Of a stretch of 64,000 nt of DNA, positions 1 through 9,519 are shown piece by piece. Below the pieces are notes generated by a model, which saw nothing but the letters and a program-made list of their open reading frames with translations, was not told the DNA's origin and made no database searches. Both the position numbers and the translations under genes were made by a program. The stretch is from positions 682,001-746,000 of the forward strand of contig NZ_NBBJ01000001.1 in assembly GCF_002197665.1 (NCBI RefSeq), written 5' to 3'. This DNA is from Sphingomonas mucosissima. GTDB taxonomy: Bacteria > Pseudomonadota > Alphaproteobacteria > Sphingomonadales > Sphingomonadaceae. Every line of letters begins with the position of its first letter. The stretch's first letter is position 1.

Positions 1-332
1 TCATCGCCAACCAGCGTCAGGTGGCGATGATTATCGTCCTCGTCAGCGATGGTGACGCAGGCGCCGAAATAAACGCGGGTGCGGTCCGGCGCCTGTGCCG
101 GGTCGACCACCTTTGCCGCCTTCATTCGGCGCGACAGGAACCCCAGCCGCCGGTCGATCTCGCGCAGCCGCTTGCGACCATAGATATAGTCGCCGTTCTC
201 GGACCGATCGCCGTTTCCCGCCGCCCAAGCGATGGTTTCCACCAACGCCGGGCGCTCTGTTGCAAAAAGCTGATCATATTCGCTGCGCAGCGCGGCATAG
301 CCGGCGGGTGTGATGTAGTTCGGGCGATCCAT
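1..332 (-). CDS. greB: Transcription elongation factor GreB (partial, cut by window edge)
   Basis: Only the first ~110 residues are in the window; the C-terminal half lies beyond the left edge. The translated start MDRPNYITPAGYAALRSEYD leads into the N-terminal coiled-coil of Gre factors. The signature DRSEN (D42 and E45) is the acidic tip that enters the RNA polymerase secondary channel and helps place the Mg ion for cleavage of backtracked RNA. The segment KRLREIDRRLGFLSRRMKAA and the later VYFGACV fit GreB better than GreA, because GreB proteins carry WAA.GDRSEN.DY and KRLREIDRR. It sits downstream of, and on the same strand as, the lytic transglycosylase, separated by a hairpin. The family assignment is firm; the completeness of the gene cannot be judged. 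Confidence 0.9.
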   Translation of the reverse strand, partial: MDRPNYITPAGYAALRSEYDQLFATERPALVETIAWAAGNGDRSENGDYIYGRKRLREIDRRLGFLSRRMKAAKVVDPAQAPDRTRVYFGACVTIADEDDNHRHLTLVGD

Positions 333-362
333 CCCGCGTCCCTTAATCGAACCGCAACCGGT

Positions 363-400
363 CCGCGACCTTCCCGTCACGCTGAACGGAAAGGTCGCGG
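363..400 (-). terminator. Hairpin between slt and greB
   Basis: CCGCGACCTT (363-372) and AAGGTCGCGG (391-400) form a perfect 10-base-pair stem just after the stop codon of the lytic transglycosylase gene. No U-run follows on either strand, so it is a weak intrinsic terminator at best, or an mRNA 3'-end stabiliser. Confidence 0.45.
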
Positions 401-405
401 CTCAA

Positions 406-2412
406 TCAGCCGGTGCGATTGCGGCCCAGATACCAGCTAAGGTTCGCCGGCCCGCGGCTCTTCGCACGCGGCGGGTTCATCAGGTCATAGACGACCGCAT
501 TTTCCAGCACGCGCTGCACGTAGTTGCGCGTTTCCGTGTACGGGATCGCCTCGATCCAATCGACCATGTCGATCGCGCCGGTGCGCGGATCGCCGTTGGC
601 ACGCAGCCATTTGTTCACGTTGCCCGGCCCCGCGTTATAGGCGGCAACAGCCAGCGGGTAGCTGCCGTAGCTACCGAAGATCCGCTGGAAATAGCTGGAG
701 CCGAGCTGCGTGTTGTAGCCGGTGTCCGTCAGCAGCCGGCCGGCGTCGTAGGGAAGCCCCATCTTTCCCGCCTGTTCGCGCGCGGTGCCGGGCATCAACT
801 GCATCAAGCCGCGCGCTCCCGCCGACGAGATTGCGGCGCGGTCGAACTGGCTCTCCTGACGCGCGATCGCGTGAATCATCGTCCACTGATTTTCATAGCC
901 GGGCGGAACCGACACCGTCGGGAATGCGATGGCGCTATATTCGGTCTGGTCGTTCTGCATCGCCATGCGCCCGACGATCACGGCAAGATCGGGGCGCTGA
1001 AGCGAACGCGATAGCTCCTCAGCGAGGAAGTGATCAGTATCGCCCTCGATATTGGCGGCGATCGTTCGCACAAAGGCGGTCTGATCCTGATACTGGCCAA
1101 TCGAACCCAAAAACTGCGCGGCGCGCACCGTTTCGCGGCCGAAGAAAGCCTGCCGGGCGGCCGGATCGATCGCCGGCGCGGCCACTTCGCGCGGCGCAGT
1201 CAGGGGCCGTCGCAGATGCTCCAGCGACAATTGTCCGTAGAAGACGTCTCGATATCCCGCAGCCCGATTGAAGAAGGCGCTTGCGTCCGCTTGACGCCCC
1301 GCCGCCTCGGCCGCACGTCCCGCCCAGTAGAAGCCCTTGGCGCGCGTTTGCGGCGATTGGCTTCCCCGGCCATAGCGATCAAACATCGTCATCGCATCAG
1401 CGGGGCGGTTCAGCTGCTTCAATGCGGTCTGCCCCGCCAGCCAGACGAGGCTGGTGTAATCGTCGCGCTCGCCATACGGCTTTTTCGACACGTCGGTCCC
1501 GGCGGGATAAGCGTCATCCACCTGCCGCGCGATGTCATAGGCCAGCTGATGTTGGCCGTCCGCTGCGGCAGCCCGGGCGTTCGTCAGCAGCGTTTCGTAG
1601 AATTTTTCCACATTGCCGGGCCGGGCGAGGCCAGCCGTGCGGGTGCGCGCCAGCCAGGATCGTGCGCTCGCGCCGCTCGCGCGCAGCCAGCTTGCCTTGT
1701 CGGCGATGTAGCCGGCGTCGAACGCGCCGGCCGCATCGTTTGCGGCTGCCAGCGAGGATGCGGCCTGCGCTCCCGTGCGGAAAGCGAGACGTGCTTCGAA
1801 CAGCGGCCGGCGGGCAGGAGAGGTGAACGCGATCTGGCGTGCGGCAGCGCTGGTCGATCCCTGCCACAACAGCGCGTCCATCCGCGCGTCGTGATCGTCG
1901 GGGCGCAGCGCCCCTGCGAAGCTCGTGAGGATCGTCGATTCGTCCGTGGGTGTCAGCGCGCCGCGTCGCCAGGCGTTGCGTGCAGCCTCATAGGCTTCCG
2001 CCGTCGCACCGGTGGCCTGCAGCGCCTTCGCCCGCGCCACTCCGCCAGCGGCGGTGAGCGGGGGAAAGCGCCGGAAAAAGGCGACCACCGTGGTCGGCGC
2101 GGCATAGCCATTGCTCGCCTGTCGTTCCGCCGCGCGGCGATTGGCGACCTCGTTCGGCCATCCTGGATGCGCCATCAGGAAGCCGGCGTAGCTATCAAAG
2201 GGGAGCGAGTCGGTCTGCTGCAGCGCCCGCCATTGCGCAAGCGCCGCGGTCAGATTCGCGTTGCTGTTTGCCTGCGGCCCGGCGGCAGGCTGCCCCTGTG
2301 CCATCACATTGGCTGCCCGCGTGCGCGCAGCCTCGTCCTGAACGACGAACAGCGCCGCTCCCAAACCTAATGCCAGTGCGATCAATGCCCCTGCCCTCAA
2401 ACCCGTCACCAT
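406..2412 (-). CDS. slt: Soluble lytic murein transglycosylase (Slt family)
   Basis: Periplasmic enzyme that cleaves the MurNAc-GlcNAc bond of peptidoglycan to give 1,6-anhydro-MurNAc ends. The 668-residue product starts MVTGLRAGALIALALGLGAA, an uncleaved or Sec-type hydrophobic leader. A long alpha-helical superhelix rich in Ala and Arg follows, and the SLT catalytic domain occupies about residues 505-640. The catalytic Glu is E520 in ARQESQFD; downstream are GLMQLMPGTA and AYNAGPGNV, the classic SLT motifs. An upstream in-frame Met 19 codons earlier was rejected because it would place the signal sequence internally and overlap the divergent dapA leader. The gene is transcribed divergently from dapA, with 76 bases between the two starts. 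Confidence 0.93.
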   Translation of the reverse strand: MVTGLRAGALIALALGLGAALFVVQDEAARTRAANVMAQGQPAAGPQANSNANLTAALAQWRALQQTDSLPFDSYAGFLMAHPGWPNEVANRRAAERQASNGYAAPTTVVAFFRRFPPLTAAGGVARAKALQATGATAEAYEAARNAWRRGALTPTDESTILTSFAGALRPDDHDARMDALLWQGSTSAAARQIAFTSPARRPLFEARLAFRTGAQAASSLAAANDAAGAFDAGYIADKASWLRASGASARSWLARTRTAGLARPGNVEKFYETLLTNARAAAADGQHQLAYDIARQVDDAYPAGTDVSKKPYGERDDYTSLVWLAGQTALKQLNRPADAMTMFDRYGRGSQSPQTRAKGFYWAGRAAEAAGRQADASAFFNRAAGYRDVFYGQLSLEHLRRPLTAPREVAAPAIDPAARQAFFGRETVRAAQFLGSIGQYQDQTAFVRTIAANIEGDTDHFLAEELSRSLQRPDLAVIVGRMAMQNDQTEYSAIAFPTVSVPPGYENQWTMIHAIARQESQFDRAAISSAGARGLMQLMPGTAREQAGKMGLPYDAGRLLTDTGYNTQLGSSYFQRIFGSYGSYPLAVAAYNAGPGNVNKWLRANGDPRTGAIDMVDWIEAIPYTETRNYVQRVLENAVVYDLMNPPRAKSRGPANLSWYLGRNRTG

Positions 2413-2488
2413 TGTGGACAGAATAGCCGGGCTACCCGTATCTGTCCTGAACGACCCAACGCACCACATCCCGTTTCAGGAGCATCGC

Positions 2489-3364
2489 ATGTTTTCCGGA
2501 TCGATTCCGGCGCTCGTCACGCCGTTCGACGCCGACGGCCGGTTCGTCGAGACCGCCTATCGCGAGCTGATCGAATGGCAGATCAGCGAGGGTTCCTCGG
2601 CGCTCGTGCCATGTGGGACGACCGGCGAAGCAGCGACGCTGGCAAAAGAGGAGCATTTCGCCATCGTGAAGGTCTGCGTCGATCAGGCGCACGGCCGTGT
2701 TCCCGTGATTGCCGGCGCCGGCTCCAACGACACGCGCGTGGCGGCCGCCAATATCGCCGCCGCGAAGGAGTCCGGTGCAGACGCCGCGCTGATGGTGCCG
2801 CCTTATTACAACCGCCCCTCCCAGGACGGCATCTTCCAGCATTTCGCGGCGCTTGCGCCCAGCTCGCCGCTACCGATCGTGCTCTACAATGTGCCGGGTC
2901 GCACCGTGACCGACATTCAGCCTGAAACGCTGATTCGCATCGTTGAAGCGTTTCCCAAGGTGTTCGTGGGCGTGAAAGACGCAACCGGCGTGCTTCAGCG
3001 GGTATCGCAGCATCGCGCGGCGCTGGGCGACAGCTTCTGCCAATTGTCCGGCAACGACGATCTCGCGCTTGCCTTCAACGCGGTGGGCGGGGTCGGTTGC
3101 ATCTCGGTAACCGCGAATGTCGCGCCGCGGCTGTGCGCCGACTTCCAGGCGGCAGGGACCGGGCCGGAGGCGTTGGCGCTCCACGACCGCTTGTTCGCAC
3201 TGCACACATCCTTGTTCACCGACGCCTCACCGGGTCCAGTGAAATACGCCATGACGAAGGTTTGCCCAAGTTTCCCGGGCGGGCTCCGGCTGCCGATGAC
3301 CTGGCCGAGCGAGGCCAGCCGTGCTGCCGTGGATGCAGGGCTGGAGCGGGCAGGGCTGCTGTAA
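2489..3364 (+). CDS. dapA: 4-hydroxy-tetrahydrodipicolinate synthase
   Basis: Cytoplasmic enzyme of the diaminopimelate/lysine pathway that condenses pyruvate with L-aspartate semialdehyde. The 291-residue product has the usual length. It starts MFSGSIPALVTPFD, shows the substrate-binding GTTGE motif near residue 45, the catalytic Tyr133 in YNVPGRT, and the Schiff-base Lys163 in GVKDATG. The ATG at 2489 is chosen because AGGAG lies about six bases upstream and the protein begins at the family's usual position; an earlier in-frame ATG at 2414 would add 25 unrelated residues. dapA upstream of smpB is a common alphaproteobacterial order. Confidence 0.96.
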   Translation: MFSGSIPALVTPFDADGRFVETAYRELIEWQISEGSSALVPCGTTGEAATLAKEEHFAIVKVCVDQAHGRVPVIAGAGSNDTRVAAANIAAAKESGADAALMVPPYYNRPSQDGIFQHFAALAPSSPLPIVLYNVPGRTVTDIQPETLIRIVEAFPKVFVGVKDATGVLQRVSQHRAALGDSFCQLSGNDDLALAFNAVGGVGCISVTANVAPRLCADFQAAGTGPEALALHDRLFALHTSLFTDASPGPVKYAMTKVCPSFPGGLRLPMTWPSEASRAAVDAGLERAGLL

Positions 3365-3449
3365 CACCTCAGCCCGCGACCACATCTCCCGGCTTCTCAT
3401 TTCGGCCGCAATCCCTGCGCAGGGTTCGTTCGGATTACGGGAGAGCGGC

Positions 3450-3707
3450 GTGCCGGCGTGGATGATGCTCGCGTTGCAATCGGTCGCGGGGCCGCCGTCA
3501 CCCGCCAAGCCGATCCCCGTGGAGCGCCCGTGCCCGGCGGCGCAGCCGGGCGAGGAAATCGTGGTGTGCGCTCGGCCTGATGATCAGTTTCGTTTGAAGC
3601 TGCTACCTGATCGGTTCACGGCCGAGCGTACGCCGCCCAAGGCCGAAACTGCCATAGGTGGGCTCGGCAACGTGGCGGTGAAGGCCAACCGCGGCGCTGA
3701 TGCGTAA
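3450..3707 (+). CDS. Small sphingomonad-type secreted protein, function unknown
   Basis: An 85-residue product from a GTG start preceded by GGGAG at good spacing; an ATG at 3462 is the alternative. The N-terminus VPAWMMLALQSVAGPPSP is short and only moderately hydrophobic. The middle contains PCPAAQPGEEIVVCARPDD: two cysteines spaced about 13 residues apart around EEIVVCAR, a pattern I associate with small secreted proteins of sphingomonads. No enzymatic motif is visible. It lies between dapA and smpB on the same strand, with 85 bases from dapA and 111 bases to smpB. The call as a real gene rests on the ribosome site and the motif. Confidence 0.55.
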   Translation: MPAWMMLALQSVAGPPSPAKPIPVERPCPAAQPGEEIVVCARPDDQFRLKLLPDRFTAERTPPKAETAIGGLGNVAVKANRGADA

Positions 3708-3818
3708 AGCGCGCCAGTCAATCGAGCGATAATCCGCCTGCGCGTTCCGATCGGTCCCACAAAGCGCTGAACGCGCCGCCTTCCCACGGGGCGCCGGACG
3801 CCCTACATCGCGCCGTCC

Positions 3819-4301
3819 ATGCCACGTCCCAAGCCCGCCACCTTCGACAAGAAGAAGATCGTCGCCGAGAACCGCCGCGCGCGGTTCGATTATTCGATCG
3901 ACACCACCTACGAGGCCGGGATCGTGCTGACCGGCACGGAGGTGAAGAGCCTGCGTTTCGGCGAAGGCTCAATCGCCGAAAGCTATGCCGAGGTGAGCGA
4001 AGGCGGGGTCTGGCTCATCAATTCGAACGTTCCCGAATTCAGCCACGGCAACCGCTTCAACCATGAGCCCAAGCGGCCGCGTAAACTCCTGCTTCATGAG
4101 CGGGAAGTTAGAAAACTTCATGGTGCCGTTGCGCGCGAGGGCATGACGCTCGTGCCGCTGATGATTTACTTCAACAGTCAGGGCCGGGCGAAGGTGGAGT
4201 TGGCGTTGGCGAAGGGCAGAAAAGCGCACGACAAGCGTGACGCCATCAAGGAGCGCGACTGGAAGCGTGAGGCCGGTCGCTTAATGCGTGAGCGCGGCTG
4301 A
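3819..4301 (+). CDS. smpB: SsrA-binding protein SmpB
   Basis: Small basic protein that binds tmRNA and carries it to stalled ribosomes for trans-translation. The 160-residue product has the family's usual length and order: [15 protein letters not shown] at the start, the OB-fold segment [19 protein letters not shown], the conserved [18 protein letters not shown] block, KLLLHE, and a basic C-terminal tail with [17 protein letters not shown] that folds in the decoding centre. The tmRNA gene itself was not found in this window. The stop overlaps the start of the next gene by one base (TGATG), indicating translational coupling. Confidence 0.97.
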   Translation: MPRPKPATFDKKKIVAENRRARFDYSIDTTYEAGIVLTGTEVKSLRFGEGSIAESYAEVSEGGVWLINSNVPEFSHGNRFNHEPKRPRKLLLHEREVRKLHGAVAREGMTLVPLMIYFNSQGRAKVELALAKGRKAHDKRDAIKERDWKREAGRLMRERG

Positions 4302-4885
4302 TGACCGCGCGTGCGCTGACCGTGTGGCAGCGCGCCGCCGCGTGGTGCCATCGCAACTTGCCCACCCGCGAATCACTGGAAAAAAGCCGCTTGCTGCGGC
4401 CGTTTGCTCATCGGGTGCTGGCACCCGAACTGTGGCGCTTTACCCGGCGCTCCGTGCCGCGCGGGGTGGCGCTTGGCATGGTGACGGGGATCCTGTTCCC
4501 GGTCGCGCAGATCCCCTTTTCGGCCATGCTGGCGCTACCGTCGCGCGCCAATATTCCGGCCGCGGCGCTGACAACGTTCATCACCAACCCGGTCACCACG
4601 CCGCCTTTGTGGGTGCTGGCGTATTGGATCGGCAAATGGGCGCTGCACCTTGATCGCGCGCTCCCGGGCGATCCGATGAGCAAGGCTGCCCAAGACGCTG
4701 CACAATCCGGGTGGATGCAGTGGCTGATGTCGGATGCCGCCCCGGCGACCGCATTGGGACTGCTGATCGTTACCGCGACTTTGTCGCTCACGGGATACGG
4801 CCTGTCGGCACTCGGCTGGAGGCTGTGGATCGCGCGCAAGTGGCGACATCGTCACGTGCGTCACCACATTGACGAGGCGTCTTAA
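4301..4885 (+). CDS. DUF2062 inner-membrane protein
   Basis: A 194-residue product with the DUF2062 pattern: RRSVPRGVALGMVTGILFPV, then ALTTFITNPVTTPPLWVLAY, followed by a further hydrophobic segment near residues 150-172. About three to four membrane helices are expected. The biochemical function of DUF2062 proteins is not established; some members are fused to or near glycosyltransferases. It is translationally coupled to smpB through a TGATG overlap, an arrangement I regard as sphingomonad-typical. The C-terminus is strongly basic and His-rich (RKWRHRHVRHH). Confidence 0.8.
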   Translation: MTARALTVWQRAAAWCHRNLPTRESLEKSRLLRPFAHRVLAPELWRFTRRSVPRGVALGMVTGILFPVAQIPFSAMLALPSRANIPAAALTTFITNPVTTPPLWVLAYWIGKWALHLDRALPGDPMSKAAQDAAQSGWMQWLMSDAAPATALGLLIVTATLSLTGYGLSALGWRLWIARKWRHRHVRHHIDEAS

Positions 4886-4927
4886 CGAGATACAACACGT
4901 GCCTTCACTTACCCGAAGGCCAATTCC

Positions 4928-7006
4928 ATGCGTCCGTCGTTCCTCCTCGCTGCGATCCTTTCAGCCACGGCTGCGGCGGCGATTGCACAAACCGCCGCTC
5001 CCAAAGCCCAAAAGGCGGCTGCGGCCAAGACGGCCGGCGCAGCAGCCCCGGCGACCGGCGGTAACCGCCCGGAACTCGGGACTTTCGGGTTCGACATGGC
5101 GGGCCGGAACACCAGCGTGCCGCCAGGCGACGATTTCTACGATTATGCCAACGGCACGTGGGACAAGACTACGCAGATCCCAGCGGACCGCTCCACGTAC
5201 GGAATGTTCCACCGCCTGCAGGACCTTTCACGCGAACAGACCCGCACGCTCCTGGATGAGCAGATGCGCAAGACCGGCAGCAAATCTGGTGATTTCTACG
5301 CGAGCTTCCTCGACGAAGCGGCGGTGAATGCGAAGGGCGTCGGGCCGGTAAAGCCGTGGATCGCCGCAATCAAGGCGGCGCCGAGCAAGGAGGCACTAGC
5401 GGCAGAAGCAGGACGCTTGCAGCGCCGCGGCGTTGAATCGTTCTTCGGAATGTACGTCAATCAGGATGACAAGGATCCTGAGACCTATGCCGTTGTGTTC
5501 GGGCAAGCGGGCCTGGGGCTCCCCGATCGCGATTATCACCTGAAGGACGACGTCAAGCTGGCGGCGAACCGCACCGCTTATCAGGCGTACCTTGCCAAGA
5601 TGCTCACGTTTGCCGGTGAGCCGAATGCGCAAGCGCGCGCCGCGGCCGTGATGCAGCTGGAGCATGCGCTTGCCGAGGCGCACTGGACCCGTGTCGACAG
5701 CCGCGACGCGGACAAGGTCTATAACAAGATGACTTTGTCGGAGCTTGCTACCCGTGCACCGGGATATGACTGGACCGGCTACTTCCAGGCTGCCGGTATT
5801 CCGACTAATGCGCCTCTGATCGTGGCACAGCCGACGGCGTTCACTGGCGAGGCAAAGGCGTGGGCCGAGGCGCCGCTGCAGGTGTTGAAGGATCACCTGC
5901 TGTTGCGCACCCTTTCAACCTACGCGCGCTACCTGTCGAAGGACTTCGAGGACACCCGTTTCGCTTTCTACGGCACCGAACTGACGGGGGCGCCGGAGCA
6001 GCAGGCGCGGTGGAAGCGCGGCGTGGATCTCGTCAGCAATCACCTGGGCGAAGATCTGGGGCAAGCCTATGTCGCCCGCTATTTTCCGCCTGAATCCAAG
6101 GCAGCGGTCGACGCGCTCGTGCGCAACATCATCGCCGCCATGGGCGAGCGGCTGAAGAAGCTGGAGTGGATGGCTCCTGAGACGAAGCAGAAGGCGCTCG
6201 CGAAGCTCGCGGCCTTTACCCCGAAGATCGGCTACCCGGACAAGTGGCGCGATTATTCGGCGCTGGAAATCCGGCGCGACGATTTGGTCGGCAATGTCGC
6301 ACGCGCAAACGAGTTCGAGTTTCAGCGTAATCTCAACAAGATCGGCCAGCCGATCGATCGCGGTGAGTGGTTCATGACGCCGATGACGATCAACGCTTAT
6401 GCGAACCCGACCATGAACGAGATCGTGTTCCCTGCCGCGATCCTGCAGCCGCCGTTTTTCGATCCCAAGGCTGACCCGGCGGTGAATTATGGTGCGATCG
6501 GCGTCGTGATTGGCCACGAAATCAGCCATCATTTCGATGATCAGGGCCGCAAATATGATCCCACCGGAAAGCTGGCCGACTGGTGGACCGACCAGGATGT
6601 CGCTCGTTTCAAGACGTTTACCGACAGTCTCGTTGCCCAATATGATGCCTATGAGCCGCTGCCGGGACAGCATGTGCAAGGCGCGCTGACGCTTGGCGAG
6701 AACATCGCCGACCTCGCTGGCCTCATCGTGTCCTACGATGCGTATCAACTGTCGTTGGCCGGCAAGAAGGCGCCCGTGATCGATGGTACCACGGGCCAGC
6801 AGCGCTTCTACCTCGGTTACGGGCAGGTGTGGCGCACCAAATATCGCGAGCCGATCCTGCGGCAGCTGCTGTTGTCCGATCCGCACGCGCCCGGGATGCA
6901 GCGGACCAACATCGTCCGGAACGTTGACACATGGTATGATGCATTCGGCGCCCGTGCTGGACAGAAGCTGTATCTCTCGAAGGAACAGCGCGTTCGCATC
7001 TGGTGA
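4928..7006 (+). CDS. Secreted M13 family zinc metallopeptidase (neprilysin/PepO type)
   Basis: A 692-residue product with signal peptide MRPSFLLAAILSATAAAAIAQ, then an Ala/Lys-rich linker and the M13 N-terminal domain, which begins at the family's FYDYANGTW-like block. The zinc site is HEISHH (H530, E531, H534) with the third ligand E591 in GENIADLAG. INAYANPTMNEIVFPAAIL is the substrate-cleft strand typical of M13. The expected role is cleavage of oligopeptides in the periplasm or outside the cell. It is monocistronic: a hairpin follows, and the next gene has its own ribosome site. Confidence 0.93.
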   Translation: MRPSFLLAAILSATAAAAIAQTAAPKAQKAAAAKTAGAAAPATGGNRPELGTFGFDMAGRNTSVPPGDDFYDYANGTWDKTTQIPADRSTYGMFHRLQDLSREQTRTLLDEQMRKTGSKSGDFYASFLDEAAVNAKGVGPVKPWIAAIKAAPSKEALAAEAGRLQRRGVESFFGMYVNQDDKDPETYAVVFGQAGLGLPDRDYHLKDDVKLAANRTAYQAYLAKMLTFAGEPNAQARAAAVMQLEHALAEAHWTRVDSRDADKVYNKMTLSELATRAPGYDWTGYFQAAGIPTNAPLIVAQPTAFTGEAKAWAEAPLQVLKDHLLLRTLSTYARYLSKDFEDTRFAFYGTELTGAPEQQARWKRGVDLVSNHLGEDLGQAYVARYFPPESKAAVDALVRNIIAAMGERLKKLEWMAPETKQKALAKLAAFTPKIGYPDKWRDYSALEIRRDDLVGNVARANEFEFQRNLNKIGQPIDRGEWFMTPMTINAYANPTMNEIVFPAAILQPPFFDPKADPAVNYGAIGVVIGHEISHHFDDQGRKYDPTGKLADWWTDQDVARFKTFTDSLVAQYDAYEPLPGQHVQGALTLGENIADLAGLIVSYDAYQLSLAGKKAPVIDGTTGQQRFYLGYGQVWRTKYREPILRQLLLSDPHAPGMQRTNIVRNVDTWYDAFGARAGQKLYLSKEQRVRIW

Positions 7007-7011
7007 TCGCA

Positions 7012-7049
7012 TCCGTGCCGCTCCGAGCTTGACGGCGGTGCGGCACGGA
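7012..7049 (+). terminator. Hairpin after the M13 peptidase gene
   Basis: TCCGTGCCGC (7012-7021) pairs with GCGGCACGGA (7040-7049), an uninterrupted 10-base-pair stem placed between the peptidase stop and the cckA start. There is no clear U-run after it. It may limit read-through into cckA. Confidence 0.5.
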
Positions 7050-7063
7050 CAGAGGACCGTTGA

Positions 7064-9457
7064 ATGGCGACGCTACCCACCATCCGTGCTTACCACCTCA
7101 CCACGGAAGGGGCGCTCGGAGTTGCGATCGGTGCGGGCCTGGTCGCGGCGGTTCTCATCCTTTGGCTGCTCGGCGACCCCGTCGTGGCGATCGGCTTTCT
7201 GGCCGCGGGGATCGTGATTGGCGGTGCAACGGTTGCGTGGCGGGTGCTGGCGCCCATCGCACCGCCGCCCGTTCCCGCCATCGACTGGCAGCTCGTCCGT
7301 GCGCTGGCGGAAGAAAGCCCGGATGCGATCGCGATCACCGATCGTGCCGGCCAGCTCGTCTGCGCAAACGAGCGGTTCGAGCAGATGTTTTCCGGGCTCC
7401 CGACGCCGCCGAGCCTGCCGATCGGGGAGGCGGGCGTCGGCGCTCTGGCGGCCGCAGGGCGCAGCGCCTGGCGTGACGGACGCGCGCGGGTCGAGCATGC
7501 CGAGGTGGCGGGGCGCGCCATCGCCATCGACGTGTCGAGAATGGGGCAGCACCAGGACCTATTGGTATGGCGCGCTGCCTCGGCGATAGAGGCGGACGGC
7601 AGCCGCGCTTTGGCAGAGGCGCTGTCGGGCGCGCTTGGCAAGAGACTCGCGGGCTCGGGCATCATGGCAGCGTTGCTGACGCCGGACGGACGCGTTCTTG
7701 CCGCCGATCCTGTGCTGCGCACCCGCGCGATGGGCTACGCCGAAGCGCCGGTCGAAGGCGCTGATTTCGCACGTTTTCTGGCGACGGACAGCCGGGGCCT
7801 GATCCGTTTCGAACGGGAGGGAGGCGAGGGCAATCCACTGCGACTAGTGCAAGTGCCGTTCGCCGACGTGGAGGGCGCCCCGATCCTGGTCGCCCTGCTG
7901 GACGAAGACGAGACGCCAGTCAGCTACGGCAATGGCGCGGCGACGCATATACGAACTCTGGTGCAACTGATGCCGCTAGGGATTGCGTTGGTTGATCGTG
8001 ATGGGCGGTTCATCGAGATGAACGACGCTTTTGTTCGTGCAGCGTCCATCGATCGTGCAGCGCCGCCGCTTTACCCCGGCGACCTTGTCGTTCGCGAGGA
8101 CAAGGCCGCCGTGGCTGACGCTGTGCGGCGATTCGCAGGAGGCGGAGCGGCGCACGTGACGGACATGGCGGTGCGGCTTCGCGACCTTCCGGATGAGCCG
8201 GTGGTGCTGTCGATCGCCGGCGCGCGCGGGCTGGGAGATGCGTCTGTCGTGCTGAGCCTTAAGGACAATGGCGAGGAAACGCGGCTGAAGCGCGAGGTAG
8301 CGCAAGCAACCAAGATGCAAGCGGTGGGGCAGCTTGCCGGAGGCGTGGCGCACGATTTCAACAATATTCTCACGGCGATCATCGGCCATTGTGACCTGAT
8401 GCTGATGCGTCACTCACCGGGCGACAGCGACTATGACGACATCCAGCAAATCCGAAACAATTCGAACCGCGCGGCGGGGCTGACCCGGCAGCTTCTGGCA
8501 TTCTCCCGTCAACAGACCTTGCGTCCGCAAATCCTCCAATTGCCCGATGTCGTGTCTGAGGTGTCGAACCTGCTGAAGCGATTGCTGGGTGAAACCGTGA
8601 CGCTTGAGGTTCGGCATGGGCGGGATCTGGGGCCCGTGCGCGCCGATCCCGGTCAATTAGAGCAAGTTGTGGTCAACCTGGCGGTCAACGCCCGCGACGC
8701 CATGCTGGCCAAACACCCGCATGGTGGCGGGAAATTGACCATCCAGACCCGCCCGGCAACGCTGGGTGAAATACGCCGCCGGGGGCCTGATATCATGCCG
8801 GTCGGAGAGTACACGGCGCTTGAAATATCGGACACAGGGTCCGGTATTCCCTTGGAAATCCTGCCCAAGATCTTTGAGCCGTTCTTCACCACGAAGGAGG
8901 TGGGCAAGGGCACTGGCCTTGGTCTCTCGACGGTATACGGCATTGTGAAACAGTCAGGCGGGTACATCTTCGCGGACTCGAAGCCGGGGATTGGGGCGAC
9001 GTTCACCATCTACCTTCCCGTCCACGCGACGGGCGAAGTGGTCGCGCCGCGAGGCACGGTGGCGAGAAAGCGCCCGGTCGAGGTTTGGGGAACCGGAACG
9101 GTGCTGCTGGTCGAAGACGAGGACATGGTGCGCGCGGTCGCGGAGCGCGCGCTTACGAGGCAGGGCTATACCGTACTCACGGCTGAGAACGGCGAACTTG
9201 CCCTGGAGCTGATTGAGAAACATCCGCGACCCGATTTGTTGGTCAGTGATGTCGTGATGCCAGCAATGGACGGCCCGACCATGGCGCGCCGGATTCGCCT
9301 GCGCTACCCGGACCTGCCGATCTTGTTCATGTCCGGCTATGCAGAGGCGCAATTGCGCCGCTCCATCGACCTTGAGAATGTGGCTTTCATCCCAAAGCCT
9401 TTCTCCGTTCAGCAATTGGCAGAGGCGGCGCGCGACGCGCTTGGCCAGCCGGAGTAA
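7064..9457 (+). CDS. cckA: Hybrid histidine kinase CckA
   Basis: Membrane hybrid kinase of the CckA-ChpT-CtrA phosphorelay, which controls cell cycle and motility genes in alphaproteobacteria. The 797-residue product has two membrane helices near residues 14-58 (LGVAIGAGLVAAVLILWLLG and the following one), PAS-like sensor regions around 80-190 and 290-400, then the DHp domain with phospho-acceptor H430 in GGVAHDFNN. The ATPase domain carries NLAVNARDAM, SDTGSGIP and GKGTGLGLSTVYGIV, and the receiver domain at about 680-795 has D729 in LLVSDVVMPAMDG and the conserved Lys in FIPKPFS. Length and domain order match CckA. AGAGGA lies upstream of the ATG. Confidence 0.93.
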   Translation: MATLPTIRAYHLTTEGALGVAIGAGLVAAVLILWLLGDPVVAIGFLAAGIVIGGATVAWRVLAPIAPPPVPAIDWQLVRALAEESPDAIAITDRAGQLVCANERFEQMFSGLPTPPSLPIGEAGVGALAAAGRSAWRDGRARVEHAEVAGRAIAIDVSRMGQHQDLLVWRAASAIEADGSRALAEALSGALGKRLAGSGIMAALLTPDGRVLAADPVLRTRAMGYAEAPVEGADFARFLATDSRGLIRFEREGGEGNPLRLVQVPFADVEGAPILVALLDEDETPVSYGNGAATHIRTLVQLMPLGIALVDRDGRFIEMNDAFVRAASIDRAAPPLYPGDLVVREDKAAVADAVRRFAGGGAAHVTDMAVRLRDLPDEPVVLSIAGARGLGDASVVLSLKDNGEETRLKREVAQATKMQAVGQLAGGVAHDFNNILTAIIGHCDLMLMRHSPGDSDYDDIQQIRNNSNRAAGLTRQLLAFSRQQTLRPQILQLPDVVSEVSNLLKRLLGETVTLEVRHGRDLGPVRADPGQLEQVVVNLAVNARDAMLAKHPHGGGKLTIQTRPATLGEIRRRGPDIMPVGEYTALEISDTGSGIPLEILPKIFEPFFTTKEVGKGTGLGLSTVYGIVKQSGGYIFADSKPGIGATFTIYLPVHATGEVVAPRGTVARKRPVEVWGTGTVLLVEDEDMVRAVAERALTRQGYTVLTAENGELALELIEKHPRPDLLVSDVVMPAMDGPTMARRIRLRYPDLPILFMSGYAEAQLRRSIDLENVAFIPKPFSVQQLAEAARDALGQPE

Positions 9458-9519
9458 GACACCGATTGGCTGAACGAGCGGCCGTTGCGGTATCGATCCG
9501 TTCCTTCTAAGGGCGCCAC

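Noticed and set aside
1..332. Plus-strand frames across the left edge
   Set aside because: The minus strand encodes a clear GreB, so the plus-strand frames are shadows.
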